Below are positions 41,465 to 50,768 of a DNA stretch of 64,000 bases, piece after piece (within the stretch, counting starts at the first letter, position 1; the number at the start of each line of letters is the position of its first letter). The position numbers and the translations under genes are program-made. The notes below the pieces were generated by a model. The model ran no database searches. It saw only the letters and a program-made list of their open reading frames with translations, and had not been told where the DNA came from. The DNA lies in the NCBI GenBank assembly GCA_947458545.1, contig CANGYH010000001.1, positions 62,001-126,000 of the forward strand. Reading direction: 5' to 3'. This DNA comes from Cytophagaceae bacterium (GTDB taxonomy: Bacteria; Bacteroidota; Bacteroidia; Cytophagales; Flexibacteraceae).

Positions 41465-43966
41465 TTACTGGGGCTGATCGGCCACCGCCTTCTTTTCGTC
41501 CAGCACGAATTTCATCGGTTTAGCCACCATCTCTGGCAGCAGGGCCACGGCCAGTACATCTTCTACCGTGCGGGCAAAGTGCACGGTGATGTCGGCCACG
41601 TCGGCGGCGGTAATCTCTTCAAAGTCTTTCCGGTTCTTTTCGGCCAACACCAGCGTCTCTACGCCGGCGCGGCGGGCGGCCAGCACCTTCTCTTTGATGC
41701 CACCCACAGGCAGCACCACGCCACGCAGGGTGATCTCGCCGGTCATCGCCAGGCGGGGGCGCACCTTTCGTTGGGTAAAGGCAGAGGCCAGGCACGTCAG
41801 CATCGTAATCCCGGCCGAGGGCCCGTCTTTGGGCACGGCCCCTGCGGGCACGTGCACATGCACGTCGTAGCTGGTAAAGAGCCGGTGGTCTATGCCCATG
41901 TCTTCGGCATGGTGGCGCAGATAGCTCAGCGCCGTCATGGCAGACTCTTTCATCACCTCGCCCAATTGGCCAGACAGCGTCAGGCGGCCTGTGCCCCGGG
42001 CCAGGCTCGCTTCTATATAAAGAATCTCGCCGCCAACGGCTGTCCAGGCCAGGCCAATAACCACCCCTGCCTGGTTGGCATCCTGGTAAAGGTCTTTGTC
42101 AAAAATCTGCGCCCCCAGATACTTCTCTACCTCGGCAGGTGTAATTTTTTCTGGGAAGGCCTCTGCCGATGCCTTGGCTTTGGCCAGCTTGCGGCATAGC
42201 TCGCCAATCTTGCGCTCCAGATTGCGCACGCCGCTTTCGCGGGTGTAGTACTCCACAATCTGCTGCAGCGCTCTATCTGTAATGGCAAAGTCTTTGGGTT
42301 TCAGGCCGTTTTCTTCTTTTTGCTTGGGTACCAGGTGGCGCTTGGCAATCTGCATCTTCTCCTCGATGGTGTATCCCGTCACCTCAATAATCTCCATCCG
42401 GTCTCGCAAGGCCGGGTGGATGGTGTCTAGCGCATTGGTGGTGGCAATAAAAAGCACCTTCGAGAGGTCGTACTCTACCTCCAGGTAATTGTCCACAAAG
42501 GTTGAGTTCTGCTCGGGGTCTAGCACTTCCAGTAGGGCAGAGGCAGGGTCTCCGCGGAAGTCAGACCCCAGCTTGTCCAGTTCGTCTAGTATGAACACCG
42601 GGTTAGAGGCCCCCACTTTCTTGATGTTGGATACAATGCGCCCCGGCATGGCACCCACATATGTTTTGCGGTGCCCGCGTATCTCGGCCTCGTCTCGCAC
42701 GCCGCCCAATGACATTCTGACATATTTCCGCCCAAGCGCCTTGCTGATCGACCGCCCCAGGCTGGTCTTGCCCACACCCGGAGGGCCATAAAGGCAAAGG
42801 ATGGGCGCTTTGAGGCTCTGCTTCAGCTTTAGCACGGCCAGATACTCTATGATGCGCTCTTTGACTTTCTCTAGGCCGTAGTGGTCCGTATCTAGCACCT
42901 TCTTGGCGCGGGCCAGGTTAAAGTTATCCTTCGTGTACTCGCCCCAGGGCAGGTCCACCATCAGCTCCACGTAGTTCATCGCTACCGGAAACTCAGCCGC
43001 CATGGGGTTGATGCGGCTCAGCTTATCCAGCTCCTTGTTAAAGTGCTTGGCTACGGCTTCGGGCCAATGCTTCTCCTTGCCCCTGGCACGGATTTTCTCA
43101 ATTTCTGCATCGGTTGAGTCTATGCCCAGCTCGTCTTGCAGCGCTTTAATCTGCTGGCGGATAAAGTACTCCCGCTGCTGCTGGTCCATCTCACCAGAGA
43201 CCTTAGACTGGATCTCATTTTTCAGCTCCAGCATCTGCATGTCCTTCATAAGGTGCGTCAGCAGGGCCTGGGCACGCTCTTTTCCGTCCAGCTGTTCTAG
43301 CAAGCGCTGCTTTTCGTCTAGCGGTGCGTTTACGTTGCTGGCCAAAAAGTGCGTCAGAAAGCCAGGGCTATCTATGTTGTCGAGCGCAATCTGGGCCTCT
43401 TGGGGTAGCTCTGGGCTCAGGCGCAAAATGCGGGTAGCTATGTCTTTAAGGCTCGAGATCAGCGCCCTTGTCTCTTTCTTCTCTTTTTGCGGAAAGGTGT
43501 CTTGCAGATACGTGACGGCTGCCACCATAAACGGGTCGTCTTGGCGCACCTCGCCCAAGGCAAACTTGCGCCGCCCCTGGATGATGATGGTGGTATTACC
43601 ATCAGGCAGTACCATCATGCGGATGATGCGGGCCACGGTACCCACGCCGTGTAGGTCGTCTGCCCCGGGCTCTTCGGCCTGGTTTTTTTGGGCCACAACG
43701 CCGATGGTGCGGTCGCCCTTAAAGGCATTTTTGACCAAAGCAATGCTCTTCTGCCGCCCGACGGTGATGGGCAGCACAACGCCCGGAAAAAGCACCGTGT
43801 TCTTTACCGGCAAGATGGGCAGCTCATCGGGCAATTGCTCTTTGCGGTCGTTCTCTTGATCTTCAGACGTGATGAGCTGGATGAAGTCCCCATTGTCTTG
43901 GTCGTCTTGAGGCTGTGCAAACCATAGGGCGGCCGACAAAGAATTAAGTTTGCTAAAGTTTTTCAA
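41465..43966 (-). CDS. lon: ATP-dependent Lon protease
   Basis: 833 residues if translation starts at the TTG at 43966; no in-frame ATG exists near the conserved region, so a non-ATG start is needed. N-terminal LON domain (ELPILPVKNTVLFPGVVLPI), a helical middle, AAA+ domain with Walker A GPPGVGKTS, and a serine protease domain with Ser717 in DGPSAGITM and Lys760 in GGIKEK. It degrades misfolded and regulatory proteins. It is divergent from the OmpA/PD40 gene; about 80 bases lie between them. Confidence 0.95.
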   Translation of the reverse strand: MKNFSKLNSLSAALWFAQPQDDQDNGDFIQLITSEDQENDRKEQLPDELPILPVKNTVLFPGVVLPITVGRQKSIALVKNAFKGDRTIGVVAQKNQAEEPGADDLHGVGTVARIIRMMVLPDGNTTIIIQGRRKFALGEVRQDDPFMVAAVTYLQDTFPQKEKKETRALISSLKDIATRILRLSPELPQEAQIALDNIDSPGFLTHFLASNVNAPLDEKQRLLEQLDGKERAQALLTHLMKDMQMLELKNEIQSKVSGEMDQQQREYFIRQQIKALQDELGIDSTDAEIEKIRARGKEKHWPEAVAKHFNKELDKLSRINPMAAEFPVAMNYVELMVDLPWGEYTKDNFNLARAKKVLDTDHYGLEKVKERIIEYLAVLKLKQSLKAPILCLYGPPGVGKTSLGRSISKALGRKYVRMSLGGVRDEAEIRGHRKTYVGAMPGRIVSNIKKVGASNPVFILDELDKLGSDFRGDPASALLEVLDPEQNSTFVDNYLEVEYDLSKVLFIATTNALDTIHPALRDRMEIIEVTGYTIEEKMQIAKRHLVPKQKEENGLKPKDFAITDRALQQIVEYYTRESGVRNLERKIGELCRKLAKAKASAEAFPEKITPAEVEKYLGAQIFDKDLYQDANQAGVVIGLAWTAVGGEILYIEASLARGTGRLTLSGQLGEVMKESAMTALSYLRHHAEDMGIDHRLFTSYDVHVHVPAGAVPKDGPSAGITMLTCLASAFTQRKVRPRLAMTGEITLRGVVLPVGGIKEKVLAARRAGVETLVLAEKNRKDFEEITAADVADITVHFARTVEDVLAVALLPEMVAKPMKFVLDEKKAVADQPQ

Positions 43967-44047
43967 TATGAACTGAGTCTATCGGTAGGGGGCAGCGTCT
44001 AATAAGCAGGCACTGTCTGGCTGCCTTGGCAGTTTTATTGGAGCTTA

Positions 44048-46147
44048 TTGTACCACACAATACACGTGCCACTGCCCCCCACCAGACGTTTTCTGCCATT
44101 TTGGTTGCACCTGGCCAAGGGCAAGGGTGTGCCTGCGCCAAGCGGCGGCAAAGGTATTGGCCTGGCCTGGCTTGTGGTATGCCTGCTGGCTTGCGCTTGG
44201 CCAAACCAGGCAAGCGCCCAGCGCCTCAAAGGGCTGCGCGTCGGGGTAGGGGCCAAAGACGAAGACCGGGCCAGGGCAGCGGCCAAAGAGCGGGCGGTGT
44301 TTGTGTTCCCCAACGTCAACAAAGTTTCCTTCTACAACGACCCCGACGAGCTGCGTACCCTCCAAGAGCTGCGCCGCAAGAAGAACTACCGCAAGCTGCT
44401 GCGCCATCTGGAGGACTACGTCTTCAGCTTCGGCGTCATGAACTTTTACCGCCAGCCAGGCATGCTCTGGGAGCTTGGCCAGCTCTACCAGCGCCAAGGC
44501 CAGTTGCAGCGGGCCAAAAACATGTACCGGCTCGCCCTCAAGCACACCCGCGTCGTGCGAGACTCGGTCTATTACCGCCGCGTCTTCGACAGCCTCGACG
44601 CGCCTGAGGCCGTCAAATACGTGCCCCTCAAGTACTACTACGAGCTGGTAGATTTCCGCAAGTCCATAGACACGCTCAAGCCGCCGCACTCTGTGCTTAC
44701 GCCCCTGGGCTCCGAGATCAACGGTAGCTTCGAAGACTACGGCGCGGCCGTCAACCGCAAAGAAGATACGCTCTACTTTACCACCCGCCGCTCTAAAAAA
44801 CGAGCCACGCGGATGGACAACAACCCGCAGTTTAACGAAGACATCTACTTCAGTTGGGGCCAGGAGGGCTATTGGGAGGATGCCGCCCCTGTCAAAGAGC
44901 TTAACTCAGACGACAACGAAGGCTCGCCCTGTCTCTCGCCCGACGGCAGCAAAATCTACTTTAGCCGCTGCTTTGCGCCCGGCGGCTATGGCAACTGCGA
45001 CATCTACGTGGCTAACCGCCTGCCCGGCAACAAATGGAGCCAGCCCCGAAACCTGGGCCCCGGTGTAAACGGCAAGGCCTGGGACAGCCAGCCCAGCCTC
45101 AGCCATACCGGAGACACGCTCTACTTTGCCAGCGACCGCCTCGGCGGGTTTGGCCTGTCAGACCTGTATATGTCGGTTTACCGCCAAGGGCAGTGGCAGC
45201 CCGCCCTCAACATGGGGCCCGTCATCAACACCCGCGGCAACGAGGTGTCGCCCTTTTACCACCCACGCTACCGTGTGCTCTACTTTAGCTCAGACAAGCA
45301 ACTGACCAACTTCGGCAAGTTCGACATCTTTAAAAGCTACTACAGAGGCAATGCATGGCAAGAGCCGGCCAATATTGGCCCGCTCGTCAATGGGGCCGGG
45401 GCCGAGTATTACTTTACCATAGACTACGACAGCAAAAAGCTCTACTACGCCCGCTCAGAAGAAGCCACGCCCGACAACCTAGACCTCTACAGCTTTCCGC
45501 TACCTATGGAAGGCCAGCCACTGGCTACCACCCAGCTCTCGGGCACGCTCAAAGACTCGGCCGGGGTGCCCCTGGCCGGTATCGTATCCGTCATAGACCT
45601 GGACAACGGCATCGAGGTAGCACCCAGAGAGCTGCGCAAAGACGGCACCTTCGACTTTGACCTGATTGCCAACAACAACTACTTGCTCATCTTGCAGGGC
45701 GATGACTTTTTCCGGATAGAGCAGCTCTTCAAACTCAAGGGCGACACCACCGTCAATACGGTGGCGCAGCGGATATCTGCCCAAAAAATCAGCTTTGCCA
45801 TGCTAGACTTTGAGCGTGATAGCTACGACATCCTCCCCGGCATGACGCGCGACCTGGACAACGTGCTCAACTTTTTGATTGACCACCCCACCTACCGCAT
45901 GCGGATAGCCGGCCATACCGACCTGACGGGAGACTCGCTCGCCAACCTAAAGCTGAGCCAGAACCGCGCCGACGCTATCAAGAACTACCTCACCAAAAAC
46001 GACGTTGTAAAGCCAGACCGCATCGTGGCTGTGGGCTATGGCTCGCAGCAGCCCATTGTGCCCGTAGAGCAAACCGAGCAAGACCGACGCACCAACCGCA
46101 GGGTAGAGTTTGAAATCGTTTACCCAGATAAGCAGAAGAAGCCCTGA
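44048..46147 (+). CDS. Outer-membrane OmpA-family protein with PD40 repeats
   Basis: Up to 699 residues; starts TTG 44048 or GTG 44066, both before a hydrophobic signal segment (WLVVCLLACAWPNQASA). A helical TPR-like part (about 75-190) precedes several PD40/WD40-like strands (DGSKIYFSRC, GDTLYFASDR, YRVLYFSSD). A carboxypeptidase-regulatory-like segment (SGTLKDSAGVPLAGIVSVID) leads to a C-terminal OmpA domain that binds peptidoglycan (AGHTDLTGDSLANLKLSQNRADAI). The layout matches PorE-type proteins of the type IX secretion and gliding machinery. Its role here is inferred from architecture only. Confidence 0.85.
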   Translation: MYHTIHVPLPPTRRFLPFWLHLAKGKGVPAPSGGKGIGLAWLVVCLLACAWPNQASAQRLKGLRVGVGAKDEDRARAAAKERAVFVFPNVNKVSFYNDPDELRTLQELRRKKNYRKLLRHLEDYVFSFGVMNFYRQPGMLWELGQLYQRQGQLQRAKNMYRLALKHTRVVRDSVYYRRVFDSLDAPEAVKYVPLKYYYELVDFRKSIDTLKPPHSVLTPLGSEINGSFEDYGAAVNRKEDTLYFTTRRSKKRATRMDNNPQFNEDIYFSWGQEGYWEDAAPVKELNSDDNEGSPCLSPDGSKIYFSRCFAPGGYGNCDIYVANRLPGNKWSQPRNLGPGVNGKAWDSQPSLSHTGDTLYFASDRLGGFGLSDLYMSVYRQGQWQPALNMGPVINTRGNEVSPFYHPRYRVLYFSSDKQLTNFGKFDIFKSYYRGNAWQEPANIGPLVNGAGAEYYFTIDYDSKKLYYARSEEATPDNLDLYSFPLPMEGQPLATTQLSGTLKDSAGVPLAGIVSVIDLDNGIEVAPRELRKDGTFDFDLIANNNYLLILQGDDFFRIEQLFKLKGDTTVNTVAQRISAQKISFAMLDFERDSYDILPGMTRDLDNVLNFLIDHPTYRMRIAGHTDLTGDSLANLKLSQNRADAIKNYLTKNDVVKPDRIVAVGYGSQQPIVPVEQTEQDRRTNRRVEFEIVYPDKQKKP

Positions 46148-46356
46148 TGCTTGTCTGGTACATGTTTTTACCCTTGTTGCCTGCCCGCCTGTAACTATTT
46201 AACCTTTTTTAGAGTGGCAAAATGGTTGCGCAGGCCTCTACTTTTGGTGTTTGGCCAGCGTTGTTATGCAAAGCGCCGGCAGGGTAACTTGCAAGCCTTG
46301 GGTTATACCGGGCCACATGCCGGCCTTGCCGACGCTATCGTCTGTTATCGACTTAG

Positions 46357-48468
46357 ATGAAATTCTCCCTTTTTGGTTTTCGTTTTGCACCGGGTTACCT
46401 GCTTTCTTATGCATTGGTAACGGCTATCTCTTGTGCCAGCTCGTCTAAAGACGATCAAACGCGAGACCGCATCGTGGCGCAGACGGTTTTTGGCACCCTG
46501 CAAAGCCAGCACTTTACGCCCCAGCAGATAGACGATGCGTTCTCCAAAAAGGCCTTTGATGCTTATCTGAAAAATCTGGACGTCAATAAGCGCTTTTTGC
46601 TGCAAGAAGACGTGGACAAGCTCCGCCAACTGGAGCTGTCGATAGACGACGACCTGCGCGAGGGCAACTTCCGCCTCATGCGCCTGGCAGAGTCTCTGCT
46701 GGCCAAGCGCGTGGAGCAGGTGGCCGGCTTCTACCAAGACCTGCTGGCCAAGCCCTTTGACTTTACCGCCAACGAGAGCATAGAGTTTGACTACGACAAG
46801 CGCCGCTTTGCCAAAGACCTGCCAGAGCTAAAGGAAGAGTGGCGCAAGTACGAGAAGTATCAAACCCTGGTGCAGTTGGTACAGAAGATGCAGTCGGGCC
46901 GCAAAAACAAGATTTCTACCGATTCGGTCCGCATCCTGCTCACCCCCGAGCTAGAGAAGCAAGCACGCGAGTCGGTAGGCAAGTCCAACAAAGACTTCTT
47001 CAAGCGCATGAGTCAGGTCAATGAGTCTGACCGGCTCTCTGAGTTTATCAACTCCATCACGCACCTCTACGACCCCCACACCGACTACTTTGCTCCGGCC
47101 AACAAAGAGAACTTCGATATCCAACTCTCGGGCAAACTGGAGGGTATCGGTGCTACGCTGAGCCAAAAAGATGGCTTCATAACCGTGGCCAACGTCGTGG
47201 CAGGGTCAGCCGCATGGCGCCAAGGCCAGCTAAAGGTCAACGACCAGATACTGAAGGTAGCCCAAGACAAAGACGAGGCCGTGGACGTAACGGACATGCG
47301 TATGGACGATGCCATCAAGCTCATCCGTGGCAAAAAGGGCACCCGCGTCGTGCTTACCGTCCGCAAGCCTGAGGGTACCATCCTGGAGATACCCATCGTG
47401 CGAGATGTGGTGATTCTGGAAGATACCTATGCCCGCTCTACCGTCCTAGAGACGGAGAACGGCAAGTCGCTGGTTGGCTACATCAGCCTGCCCAGTTTTT
47501 ATGTGGACTTTAACCGCCCAGACGGCCGCCGCTGCTCCAACGACGTGCGAGACGAAATCCGTCGGCTGAAGGCGGCCGGGGTCAAGTCGCTCGTGTTTGA
47601 CCTGCGCAACAATGGCGGAGGCTCTTTGCCAGACGTGGTGCGCATGGTAGGCTTCTTTATCGACAAAGGCCCCGTGGTGCAGGTGCGCAGCCGCACCCAG
47701 GGTAGCTCTGTGATGGAAGACCGAGACGGCGGCACCCTCTTCGACGGCCCGCTGGTAGTGATGGTCAATCCGCTCTCAGCCTCAGCCTCCGAGATTTTTG
47801 CTGCCGCCGTGCAAGACTACCGCCGGGGCCTCATCCTGGGCTCGCCCCATACCTTCGGCAAGGGCACCGTGCAGCAGATCATAGACTTGGACCAGGTGGC
47901 CAGCTACCAATACAGTGCCTACAAGCCGCTGGGCTCCGTTAAGCTCACCACCCAGAAGTTCTACCGCATCAACGGTGGTGCTACCCAACTGCGAGGCGTA
48001 GCCTCAGACGTGGTGGCGCCAGACGTGTACAAGTACATCAAATACGGCGAAAAAGAGCTTGACAACGCCCTCCCCTGGGATCAGATAGAGCCGGCCGACT
48101 ATAAGCCCATCACCAGCTACGCCAGTGCCATAGACAAAGCCGCAGCCAACAGCCGCAACCGCATCGGCAAGTCAGACTATTTTGCCATGGCAGAGAAGGG
48201 TGCTCTTCGCATGAAAACCCGCGAGGAAGAGCAAAACTTCACGCTCAACATCTTCCAGTACGTAAAAGAAGCCCAAGAGGCAGAAGCCGACAACAAGAAG
48301 ATGCGCCAGTTGGGTGACGCCCTGCCCAAGATCAAAATCAAACCCCTGGCCCTCGACGACGAAGCTGCCTCAGACACGCTGGCCACCGCTCGCCGCAAGA
48401 AGTTCAACGAAGAGGTATCCAAAGACGCCTACATCCTGGAAGCCCTCCGCGCCTGCCAGGAGATGTAG
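46357..48468 (+). CDS. prc: Tail-specific protease Prc (S41 family)
   Basis: 703 residues. Lipoprotein-like signal (first Cys near residue 26), an N-terminal helical domain (about 45-220), a PDZ domain (about 240-330), then the S41 protease core with the Ser of LSASASEIF (about residue 476) and Lys502 in FGKGTVQQI. A DUF3340-like C-terminal part follows. Prc trims or degrades periplasmic proteins from their C-termini and affects murein enzymes. The 209-base gap before it contains a TACTTTTG box at 46239-46246 but no obvious -33. A terminator lies in the opposite gpsA gene. Confidence 0.9.
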   Translation: MKFSLFGFRFAPGYLLSYALVTAISCASSSKDDQTRDRIVAQTVFGTLQSQHFTPQQIDDAFSKKAFDAYLKNLDVNKRFLLQEDVDKLRQLELSIDDDLREGNFRLMRLAESLLAKRVEQVAGFYQDLLAKPFDFTANESIEFDYDKRRFAKDLPELKEEWRKYEKYQTLVQLVQKMQSGRKNKISTDSVRILLTPELEKQARESVGKSNKDFFKRMSQVNESDRLSEFINSITHLYDPHTDYFAPANKENFDIQLSGKLEGIGATLSQKDGFITVANVVAGSAAWRQGQLKVNDQILKVAQDKDEAVDVTDMRMDDAIKLIRGKKGTRVVLTVRKPEGTILEIPIVRDVVILEDTYARSTVLETENGKSLVGYISLPSFYVDFNRPDGRRCSNDVRDEIRRLKAAGVKSLVFDLRNNGGGSLPDVVRMVGFFIDKGPVVQVRSRTQGSSVMEDRDGGTLFDGPLVVMVNPLSASASEIFAAAVQDYRRGLILGSPHTFGKGTVQQIIDLDQVASYQYSAYKPLGSVKLTTQKFYRINGGATQLRGVASDVVAPDVYKYIKYGEKELDNALPWDQIEPADYKPITSYASAIDKAAANSRNRIGKSDYFAMAEKGALRMKTREEEQNFTLNIFQYVKEAQEAEADNKKMRQLGDALPKIKIKPLALDDEAASDTLATARRKKFNEEVSKDAYILEALRACQEM

Positions 48469-48489
48469 CCTACGCCCTGGGCCTGCAAA

Positions 48490-49503
48490 CTACCGCAAAA
48501 CCCCAGCCAGGCGCTCAAATGCCTGCCTGGGGTTTTGCTTTTGGTACAAGATGCCGTGCACCGTCTCTATCACGGGCATGGCCACCCGGTGCCGCTCGTT
48601 CAGCTCGCCGATGCAGCGGCTGGCGTAGTAGCCCTCGGCCACCATGTTCATCTCTAGCTGGGCGGCTTGTACGCTGTAGCCCCGCCCCAACATCGTACCG
48701 AAGGTGCGGTTGCGGCTAAACTGGCTGTAGCTTGTCACCAGCACATCGCCCACGTAGCCGCTGTCGGCCATGCGGCGCGTACAAGGCGGGCAGGTGGCCT
48801 GCACAAAGTCCTCAATCTCTTTGAGGGCGTTGCTCACCAACACGGCCAAAAAGTTATCTCCATAGCGCAGGCCGTGGGCGATGCCACAGGCAATGGCTAC
48901 GATGTTCTTCAAAATGGCGGCATACTCTAAGCCATAAAGGTCTAGGCTCGGGCTGCATGTCATAAATCGGCCTTGTAAGAGTGTGGCCACCTGGGTGGCT
49001 GTCTCCAGGTTGGTGGCCCCTATGGTCAGGTAGCTTTGCTTCTCTAGCGCTACCTCTTCGGCATGGCAGGGCCCGGCCAGAATAGCCTGCCGGGCACCGG
49101 GCACGCCTAAGTGGCGCTCCAGGTAGTCGGTTATCAGCAGATTCTCGCCAGGCACAATGCCCTTGATGCCGCTCACCACCGTGCGGTCTTGCAGCCAGGC
49201 GGGGGCTACCTGCGCCAGTACAGCGCCAACAAAAGCTGCGGGCACCACCAGAAACACAATCTCGGCATCTTGCAGCGCATCTGCCAGGCTATGGGTAGGT
49301 AGCACACGGGCCAGGTCCAGGCTCACGTCAGAGAGGTAGCTCGGGTTGTGGCCGTGGGCCTGCACGTAGGCCACGTCTTCAGGCTTGCGCATCCACCAGC
49401 GCACCTGGTGCCCATTTTCAGATAGCAGTTTTACCTGGGCCGTGCCCCAGCTACCGTTCCCCACTACGGCCAACTTTTTGGCCACGCTTGCTGCCCTTTC
49501 CAT
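48490..49503 (-). CDS. gpsA: Glycerol-3-phosphate dehydrogenase (NAD(P)+)
   Basis: 337 residues. N-terminal Rossmann GNGSWGTA (variant of GxGxWGTA), KGIVPGENLLITDYL, and the C-terminal domain with catalytic Lys in YAAILKNIVAIACGIAHGL. It reduces dihydroxyacetone phosphate to glycerol-3-phosphate for phospholipid synthesis. The ATG at 49503 precedes a GTG (VAKKL) that is the other possible start. The last ~17 codons overlap a terminator that appears to serve prc on the opposite strand. Confidence 0.93.
   Translation of the reverse strand: MERAASVAKKLAVVGNGSWGTAQVKLLSENGHQVRWWMRKPEDVAYVQAHGHNPSYLSDVSLDLARVLPTHSLADALQDAEIVFLVVPAAFVGAVLAQVAPAWLQDRTVVSGIKGIVPGENLLITDYLERHLGVPGARQAILAGPCHAEEVALEKQSYLTIGATNLETATQVATLLQGRFMTCSPSLDLYGLEYAAILKNIVAIACGIAHGLRYGDNFLAVLVSNALKEIEDFVQATCPPCTRRMADSGYVGDVLVTSYSQFSRNRTFGTMLGRGYSVQAAQLEMNMVAEGYYASRCIGELNERHRVAMPVIETVHGILYQKQNPRQAFERLAGVLR
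48495..48542 (+). terminator. Terminator of prc embedded in the gpsA coding end
   Basis: An 18-bp stem with one mismatch (48495-48512 with 48521-48538), 8-base loop and TTTT tail, 27 bases after the prc stop. It lies entirely within the last codons of gpsA on the opposite strand. Confidence 0.75.
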
Positions 49504-49643
49504 ACTACCTATGCCTACATTGGCCGGATGCCAAAACTAAGGCCTGCAGGCGGCCTGTGCTACTGAATCTACTTATCTTTACATGGTTGCTGGCAGAATG
49601 TCCTATCTTGGTTCCATCTAGCCCTGCACGGCAGGCCCTCCGT

Positions 49644-49886
49644 ATGCGTTACCGCTTCTTGATAGCTTGGATGCTTATTGGGCTACTGGCCACCGCGAGC
49701 TGTAACCCGGCCCGAAAGGACGACCAAGACGAAGACGAAAAGAAAGAACACAAAGACAAGCGCCACACGGTACCCCTCATCATCATCCAGGCGCTCAAGC
49801 TCATCTTCAAACTCGTCAACGGTAAAGACACCCAAGTGCTTACCTACGGCAGCGGGGCCCAGCAAGCCATCGTCTGGCACCGCTAG
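49644..49886 (+). CDS. Small lipoprotein, highly charged
   Basis: 80 residues from the ATG at 49644. Lipoprotein signal (MRYRFLIAWMLIGLLATASC) with lipobox TASC near residue 20. A very charged stretch (KDDQDEDEKKEHKDKRH) precedes an amphipathic PLIIIQALKLIFKLV helix and a polar end. Family unknown. It is divergent from gpsA. Its stop shares CTAG with the convergent truA stop. A TATCTTTA-like box upstream (near 49574) is weak. Confidence 0.55.
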   Translation: MRYRFLIAWMLIGLLATASCNPARKDDQDEDEKKEHKDKRHTVPLIIIQALKLIFKLVNGKDTQVLTYGSGAQQAIVWHR

Positions 49887-50650
49887 GGTAGGGGGTAGCG
49901 CACCTCCCACAAATGCAGCCCTTCTGCAGGGGCCAACATGGCCTGCACCTGTTGGCTCTGCATAGCCAGCACCTCTGCCACCCAGGCAGGGGGCCTTTTG
50001 CACTTGCCTACCTCTAAGAGCGCACCTACGATGGCCCGAACCTGCCCCCGCAAAAAACGATTGGCCGAAATGGTAAAGGCCAGCGTAGCCCCGCCGCCGC
50101 CAGGCCCGGCGTGCACCGGCAATGCCTCCCAACTGGCCTGAGACACATGGCACAAATAATGCGACTCTTCTGGCACGGCTTTGGCAAACGAGCGAAAGCT
50201 ATGCTCGCCCAGTAGGCAGGCAGCGGCCGCGTTCATGGCCTGCAGGTCTAGCGTGCGGTAGGGTAGGCGGGCACAGAACCGGTTGTTGAATGGGCTCTTC
50301 TGCAGTGTGCAGAAGTAGCGGTAGGTACGGCTCTGGGCCGAGAAACGGGCGTGTAATTCATCTGCTACCTGGGTGGCTTGCAGGCAGGCTACATCGGGCG
50401 GCAAAAGGGCATTGAGGCGGTAGAGCCAGTCTGCAGGCATCTGCGCCAGGGGTAGATCTACATGGGCTACCTGCCCTTGGGCATGGACACCAGCGTCTGT
50501 GCGGCCACTGCCAACTAAGTGGCAGGGCACTTGGGCCAGTTTAGAAAGCGCATCTTCTACCGTTGCTTGCACGCTGCGGCCCTTGGGCTGGCGTTGCCAG
50601 CCTATAAAGTTTGTGCCGTCGTAGGCTATGGTTAGAAAGTAGCGCGCCAT
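49883..50650 (-). CDS. truA: tRNA pseudouridine synthase TruA
   Basis: 255 residues from the ATG at 50650; the reading frame extends upstream but conserved sequence starts here (MARYFLTIAYDGTNFIGWQ). Catalytic Asp52 lies in GSGRTDAGVHA. TruA modifies U38-U40 in the anticodon arm. A CAACTTTG box ends 8 bases before the ATG, and TTG lies 24 bases further upstream. Its stop overlaps that of the small lipoprotein gene. Confidence 0.95.
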   Translation of the reverse strand: MARYFLTIAYDGTNFIGWQRQPKGRSVQATVEDALSKLAQVPCHLVGSGRTDAGVHAQGQVAHVDLPLAQMPADWLYRLNALLPPDVACLQATQVADELHARFSAQSRTYRYFCTLQKSPFNNRFCARLPYRTLDLQAMNAAAACLLGEHSFRSFAKAVPEESHYLCHVSQASWEALPVHAGPGGGGATLAFTISANRFLRGQVRAIVGALLEVGKCKRPPAWVAEVLAMQSQQVQAMLAPAEGLHLWEVRYPLP

Positions 50651-50658
50651 TCCAGCTG

Positions 50659-50693
50659 CAAAGTTGGCAGCAACCTTACGTATGGCGTGCCAA
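50659..50693 (-). promoter_or_regulatory. Promoter of truA
   Basis: On the minus strand TTG (50693-50691), 24 bases, then CAACTTTG (50666-50659), ending 8 bases before the ATG. The first base of the box differs from TAnnTTTG. Confidence 0.45.
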
Positions 50694-50768
50694 CCGCTTG
50701 TCGGCCAAGGTTGGTAAGGCCGGTGGCAGATACCTTCGGGCTTGTATAACACTGTTGTTTACAGCCTT

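Noticed and set aside
43002-43859. A 285-residue frame antisense to lon
   Set aside because: Ser/Cys/Met-rich composition typical of an antisense shadow; lon is certain on the other strand.
44045-44689. A 214-residue frame antisense to the OmpA/PD40 gene
   Set aside because: No motif, and the sense gene is well supported.
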